From: Nitrospira sp.
GTDB lineage: Bacteria; Nitrospirota; Nitrospiria; Nitrospirales; Nitrospiraceae
Direction of reading: 5' to 3'
Assembly: GCA_016715825.1 (NCBI GenBank)
Contig: JADJXO010000013.1
Span: forward strand, 186,001-250,000
DNA: 64,000 nucleotides
Shown: positions 61,267 through 64,000 of the stretch, piece by piece
How the letters are laid out: every line of letters begins with the position of its first letter
Position numbering within the stretch: the first letter of the stretch is position 1
Notes under the pieces: model-generated
What the model saw: the letters and a program-made list of their open reading frames with translations, nothing else
Told to the model about the DNA's origin: nothing
The model's database searches: none
Position numbers and translations under genes: made by a program

Positions 61267-64000
61267 GCACCACCTCCTCGGTAAGACGGTTGCTCAGAAG
61301 AACTCGCCCCGGACCAGGATAAAAAGACGAGATTCTCGAAGATGCAAAGGGTAAAAGAACAAAGCGCAAAGGGTTAGGGAATGTCCTGAACGAGACGGAA
61401 GCCCAGGAGGTTGCCCCGGGTGTCGGAGGTGCCCCAGAACCGGGAGGAGGCACGCAGGAGCCCGGTGTGTTGCCCCAGGAGCCACCACGGATCACGCGCT
61501 GGCCGCACTGGCCACCACTTTCATCGAACCAAGCCAAGCCATTAGTGGGAGCCTCCTTATAACCGTCGTGCCAGCAATCCTCAACCCATTCCCAGACATT
61601 GCCACTCAAATCATGGAGCTTGAAATCGTTTGCTTTTTTGGCGCCTATTTCTGACGTACGGTTTTCTGAATTTCTACTAAATACCGCGTACTCATCGATC
61701 TCAGATTCCTTGAAGGTCCCTGCCCAGATCTCCTGCTTGGTGCCGCTGCGCGCGGCATATTCCCATTCCGATTCGGTCGGCAACCGATAGTGTTGACCGG
61801 TTTGCTTGGAGAGCCATTCCGCATAGTCCTTCGCATCTTGCCACGAGACATAAATCACCGGCCGTCGGCCACGGCCCCAACCCTGATCATTGGGGAAGGC
61901 CCTTCCCTCGGCAATCGCGAACCGATCATACTCCTCGAACGTCACTTCATACTTGCCCATCGCAAATGACTTGATCGTGACCTCACGCACCGGACGCTCA
62001 TCTGACTGCTCATTATCACCTTGCCGAAACGTGCCGGCAGGCACAGTTTCCATCACCGGTGTGATATGGATACTCATGAACTGGGATTGGGCTCTCAGAA
62101 ATGCCTGTTCCACCGTTAAGCCGGTGCTCCAGAGCCAGGCAGCTGTCCCTGTCACGACCAGCATCGCCATCCCAATCGCACCAGTTTGGATCCACCTCGC
62201 ACGAGCACTGGCCTCGAGATAGGCTTTCATCAATGGCGTGGCGGCAGTCATCGAACGCCGAAAGTCCTGATACTCGCGCCCCGACGCGAGCCCATCGAAC
62301 CAGGGCTTGCCTAACTCTTCCCACTTCTGCGCGCGACTCTCCAGCAGCCGTTGATTGATCAGTTGTTTCTTATTCGCTTCAACATAGCCTTTGAGTGAAG
62401 GCCAGGCCTCGAACAGCTTTTCATGGCTGATGGACACCGTCACCCCTTCATCATGGCCCTCCGTGTGCAACAGTCTGGCATCGATCAGGACGGTGAGGAG
62501 TCTGTTCATCTCCGACGGAAACGCCGAACGCAACGGGCGGCGGCGTGTCGGGACCCCTTCCGCATTGACGGTGACCAACGACTGAAACAGCTGTGGCAAG
62601 AGCGCCAATATTTTGCTCCCCTCTGTCTTCTCGAGATCAGCCTCCACCTGTTCCGCATGCTGTTTCACCGCTCCGGCGACCCTGCCCAGCGCAAGATACC
62701 CCTCCGTCGTCAGTTCATGATCTCGACGCTTCTCGAACAATTGGTTGAGCAGAAACGCAAGAATCGGCAAATTACCGGCATCCACCCCTGCCTCGTGCAC
62801 AATGCGACGCGCGAGGTCATGACTCAGGCGCAGGCCCGCGCAACGCGCCGGGTGCGTGATCAAATCTTCCACCATATACGGCTCGATCGGACCCAGTGGA
62901 TAATGGCCCTTGCTGCCTAAGACCGTACGCATCTCCGTATGGCCATGACAGTGATGGAGATGATCACTTCGAATGGTGGCCACAACCCAGACGGCCTTTT
63001 CTTGGGCGGCACGATACAGCTCGGTGAGGAACTGTCTGGTCTTTCCTCCATCCTGAGCGGTAAACAGCTCTTCCATCTGATCGAGGAACAACACCAGAGC
63101 CCGCCCATCCATGCTGTCCTTGCGGATCTTCCTGAGCACATCAGGCAGCGTGTCCGGGCTCGCATTCAGTTGTGTGACAATCGTCTCCGGTTTCAATCCA
63201 GCACGAGTCACCGCACTTCCCAGCGCAACAAGGAGCGAACTCCAAGGATCCTGGCGTTGACTGGGGACGATTCGCAGACACTCGCACGGCTCGCCACCGG
63301 GCAGTCCCCCGTCTGCTAGCTCAGGGAGAATCCCGGCATCCACGAGTGAGGATTTCCCCACCCCTGAGTTGCCGCTCACAATGATGAAGCGGCCTTCCGG
63401 CCCATGCATGCGGTCGAGTACCGCCTGCACGTCGGCGCCTCGACCGAAAAACACGGGCGCATATTTCTGGGTGAAGTGCATGAGGCCAGGATAGGGCGAG
63501 CCCTGTTTCTCGATATCCCACGTGATACCTGCTTCGCTTGGCTCCTGATTCGTTATCAATTTCGACTGTATATGTTCATCCAGATATTTCGCGACCGCTG
63601 CGAGCACGAGCGTGCTCAATTCATGTGGCGATGCAAACTGGCTGGCCAACTTTTCCGTCAGTAAATATTGCCGCAGGGCATTGATGCGCTCGCCTTTATC
63701 CGCCTCGCTACGAGCATCATCAAACACACGGGGCCATGCCGTCGTATCGTTGACCACAAACGTCAGGCAGGGCTTCTTGTTGGTTTCGGCACAGCGATAC
63801 TCCAGCTCCGTGATTGAAAGACCGTCGGGATTGTTGTGCTGCGAGGGCGGAACGTAACCATAGCGAAAGGCAAAGAACCCGACGTAGATGTCCGCCTTCT
63901 CGACATCTTTGAGACATTGCTCGACCGGCCGCTGGTCCGTCGCGACGTAGTCTTCCATCGCAACAACCTGATGCCCCGCCTTGCGCAGCGCCTCATAGAC
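61190..64000 (-). CDS. DGR target: DUF4062 - nSTAND NTPase - TM - FGE/C-type-lectin protein, 5' end beyond window, VR frameshifted
   Basis: The frame is open from the window edge; at least 936 residues are visible as read. Order: DUF4062 (GHQVVAMEDYVATDQRP, ADIYVGFFAFRYGYVP); nSTAND1-type NTPase with PYPGLMHFTQKYAPVFFGRG, Walker A VSGNSGVGKSSLVDAG and Walker B ALVLFLDQMEELF; winged-helix region; one TM helix (TGAIGMAMLVVTGTAAWLW); and a C-terminal FGE-sulfatase fold (VPAGTFRQGDNEQ, YRLPTESEWEYAARSG, LHDLSGNVWEWVED, RVIRGGSW). The FGE catalytic cysteines are absent, and that part is VR, so it should bind ligands. As written, the frame leaves VR shifted and runs to 61190. With one base restored it ends at 61374. 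Confidence 0.93.
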   Translation of the reverse strand, partial: VYEALRKAGHQVVAMEDYVATDQRPVEQCLKDVEKADIYVGFFAFRYGYVPPSQHNNPDGLSITELEYRCAETNKKPCLTFVVNDTTAWPRVFDDARSEADKGERINALRQYLLTEKLASQFASPHELSTLVLAAVAKYLDEHIQSKLITNQEPSEAGITWDIEKQGSPYPGLMHFTQKYAPVFFGRGADVQAVLDRMHGPEGRFIIVSGNSGVGKSSLVDAGILPELADGGLPGGEPCECLRIVPSQRQDPWSSLLVALGSAVTRAGLKPETIVTQLNASPDTLPDVLRKIRKDSMDGRALVLFLDQMEELFTAQDGGKTRQFLTELYRAAQEKAVWVVATIRSDHLHHCHGHTEMRTVLGSKGHYPLGPIEPYMVEDLITHPARCAGLRLSHDLARRIVHEAGVDAGNLPILAFLLNQLFEKRRDHELTTEGYLALGRVAGAVKQHAEQVEADLEKTEGSKILALLPQLFQSLVTVNAEGVPTRRRPLRSAFPSEMNRLLTVLIDARLLHTEGHDEGVTVSISHEKLFEAWPSLKGYVEANKKQLINQRLLESRAQKWEELGKPWFDGLASGREYQDFRRSMTAATPLMKAYLEASARARWIQTGAIGMAMLVVTGTAAWLWSTGLTVEQAFLRAQSQFMSIHITPVMETVPAGTFRQGDNEQSDERPVREVTIKSFAMGKYEVTFEEYDRFAIAEGRAFPNDQGWGRGRRPVIYVSWQDAKDYAEWLSKQTGQHYRLPTESEWEYAARSGTKQEIWAGTFKESEIDEYAVFSRNSENRTSEIGAKKANDFKLHDLSGNVWEWVEDCWHDGYKEAPTNGLAWFDESGGQCGQRVIRGGSWGNTPGSCVPPPGSGAPPTPGATSWASVSFRTFPNPLRFVLLPFASSRISSFYPGPGRVLLSNRLTEEVVRDSSCHSTGGAIVPRAAVLAHSPAR
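61386..61505 (-). repeat. DGR variable region (VR) in the target gene
   Basis: This 120-base VR lies at the 3' end of the target gene. TR codons map to VR codons as AAC to GGC, CTC, TCC, TTC, GGC, ACC, GGC and CTC among others, so 19 of about 28 core adenines are changed. One C is missing relative to TR in a plus-strand C run near 61461-61463 (three Cs where four would keep frame). Restoring it gives WGNTPGLLRASSRFWGTSD and on to GFRLVQDIP, then a stop at 61374. Confidence 0.95.

Noticed and set aside
61374..62060. Active formylglycine-generating or sulfatase-modifying enzyme
   Set aside because: The catalytic cysteines of FGE are absent and their segment is the hypervariable VR, so only the fold is shared.
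1..64000. tRNA, rRNA, CRISPR arrays, insertion sequences, prophage
   Set aside because: No cloverleaf-like T-loop motif in the gaps, no regular spacer-repeat array, no transposase or phage structural genes were recognised by reading; a tRNAscan and IS search would settle this.

Overview
This 64 kb window looks like chromosome from a Gram-negative member of the Nitrospirota, most likely Nitrospira or a close relative. That is an inference from gene content: a complete Kdo/heptose-type lipid A pathway with BamA lies next to an actinobacterial-type 20S proteasome and Pup-ligase cluster, a combination known from Nitrospira. No rRNA, tRNA, CRISPR array or recognisable insertion sequence was seen.

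Layout. (1) 1-15.7 kb, minus strand: outer-membrane and lipid A operon bamA - ompH-like lipoprotein - ompH - fabZ - lpxA - lpxI - Gfo/Idh/MocA oxidoreductase - lpxB - msbA - DUF374 (LpxJ-like) acyltransferase - waaA - lpxK - heptosyltransferase/GmhB fusion - methyltransferase (cut by the window start). lpxD is missing from its usual slot and the acyltransferase is split by a homopolymer frameshift. (2) 16-27 kb: galU, lon, a thiL-DUF2062 fusion, an HD phosphohydrolase, Fic, and several membrane or secreted proteins of unknown role. (3) 26.7-34 kb, minus: proteasome cluster arc - dop - prcB - prcA - pafA - M23 peptidase, with no pup/UBact gene in it. (4) 34-36.4 kb: thiS-thiG-thiE and a helix-hairpin-helix protein. 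(5) 36.4-47.7 kb: ctpA, a degenerate EnvC-like LytM protein, ftsX, ftsE, then yraN, rnhB, rplS, trmD, rimM, rpsP, ffh, a DUF4321 protein and uvrB. (6) 48-58.5 kb: accessory genes (lipoproteins, a decayed DUF433/DUF5615 toxin-antitoxin pair, an RRM protein with a clear terminator, M28 peptidase, TolC-like protein, CPBP-like and DUF3147 membrane proteins, YbjQ, and an HTH-HATPase-DUF4325 regulator).

(7) 58.6-64 kb holds the most striking system: a diversity-generating retroelement (DGR) on the minus strand in the order target gene (VR at its 3' end) - avd - reverse transcriptase - TR. TR (59721-59841) and VR (61386-61505) differ at 19 positions, and every one is an adenine in TR on the coding-sense strand, which is the DGR signature. 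The target is a large protein with an N-terminal DUF4062 domain, an nSTAND-like NTPase, one transmembrane helix and a C-terminal FGE/C-type-lectin fold containing VR. It therefore looks like a hypermutable STAND-type sensor. As written, VR carries a one-base deficit in a C run that throws the last codons out of frame. Restoring the base gives a clean C-terminus ending in GFRLVQDIP. Two avd-derived repeats flank a BrnT/CopG-like toxin-antitoxin pair next to the DGR, which suggests earlier duplication and decay of DGR parts.

The genes form coherent modules: envelope biogenesis (LPS, BAM, FtsEX/EnvC/CtpA), protein quality control (Lon, proteasome, Fic), translation and SRP housekeeping, and a defence-like accessory end. 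Two separate frameshifts sit in homopolymer runs (A9 and C3/C4), so sequencing error must be excluded for both.
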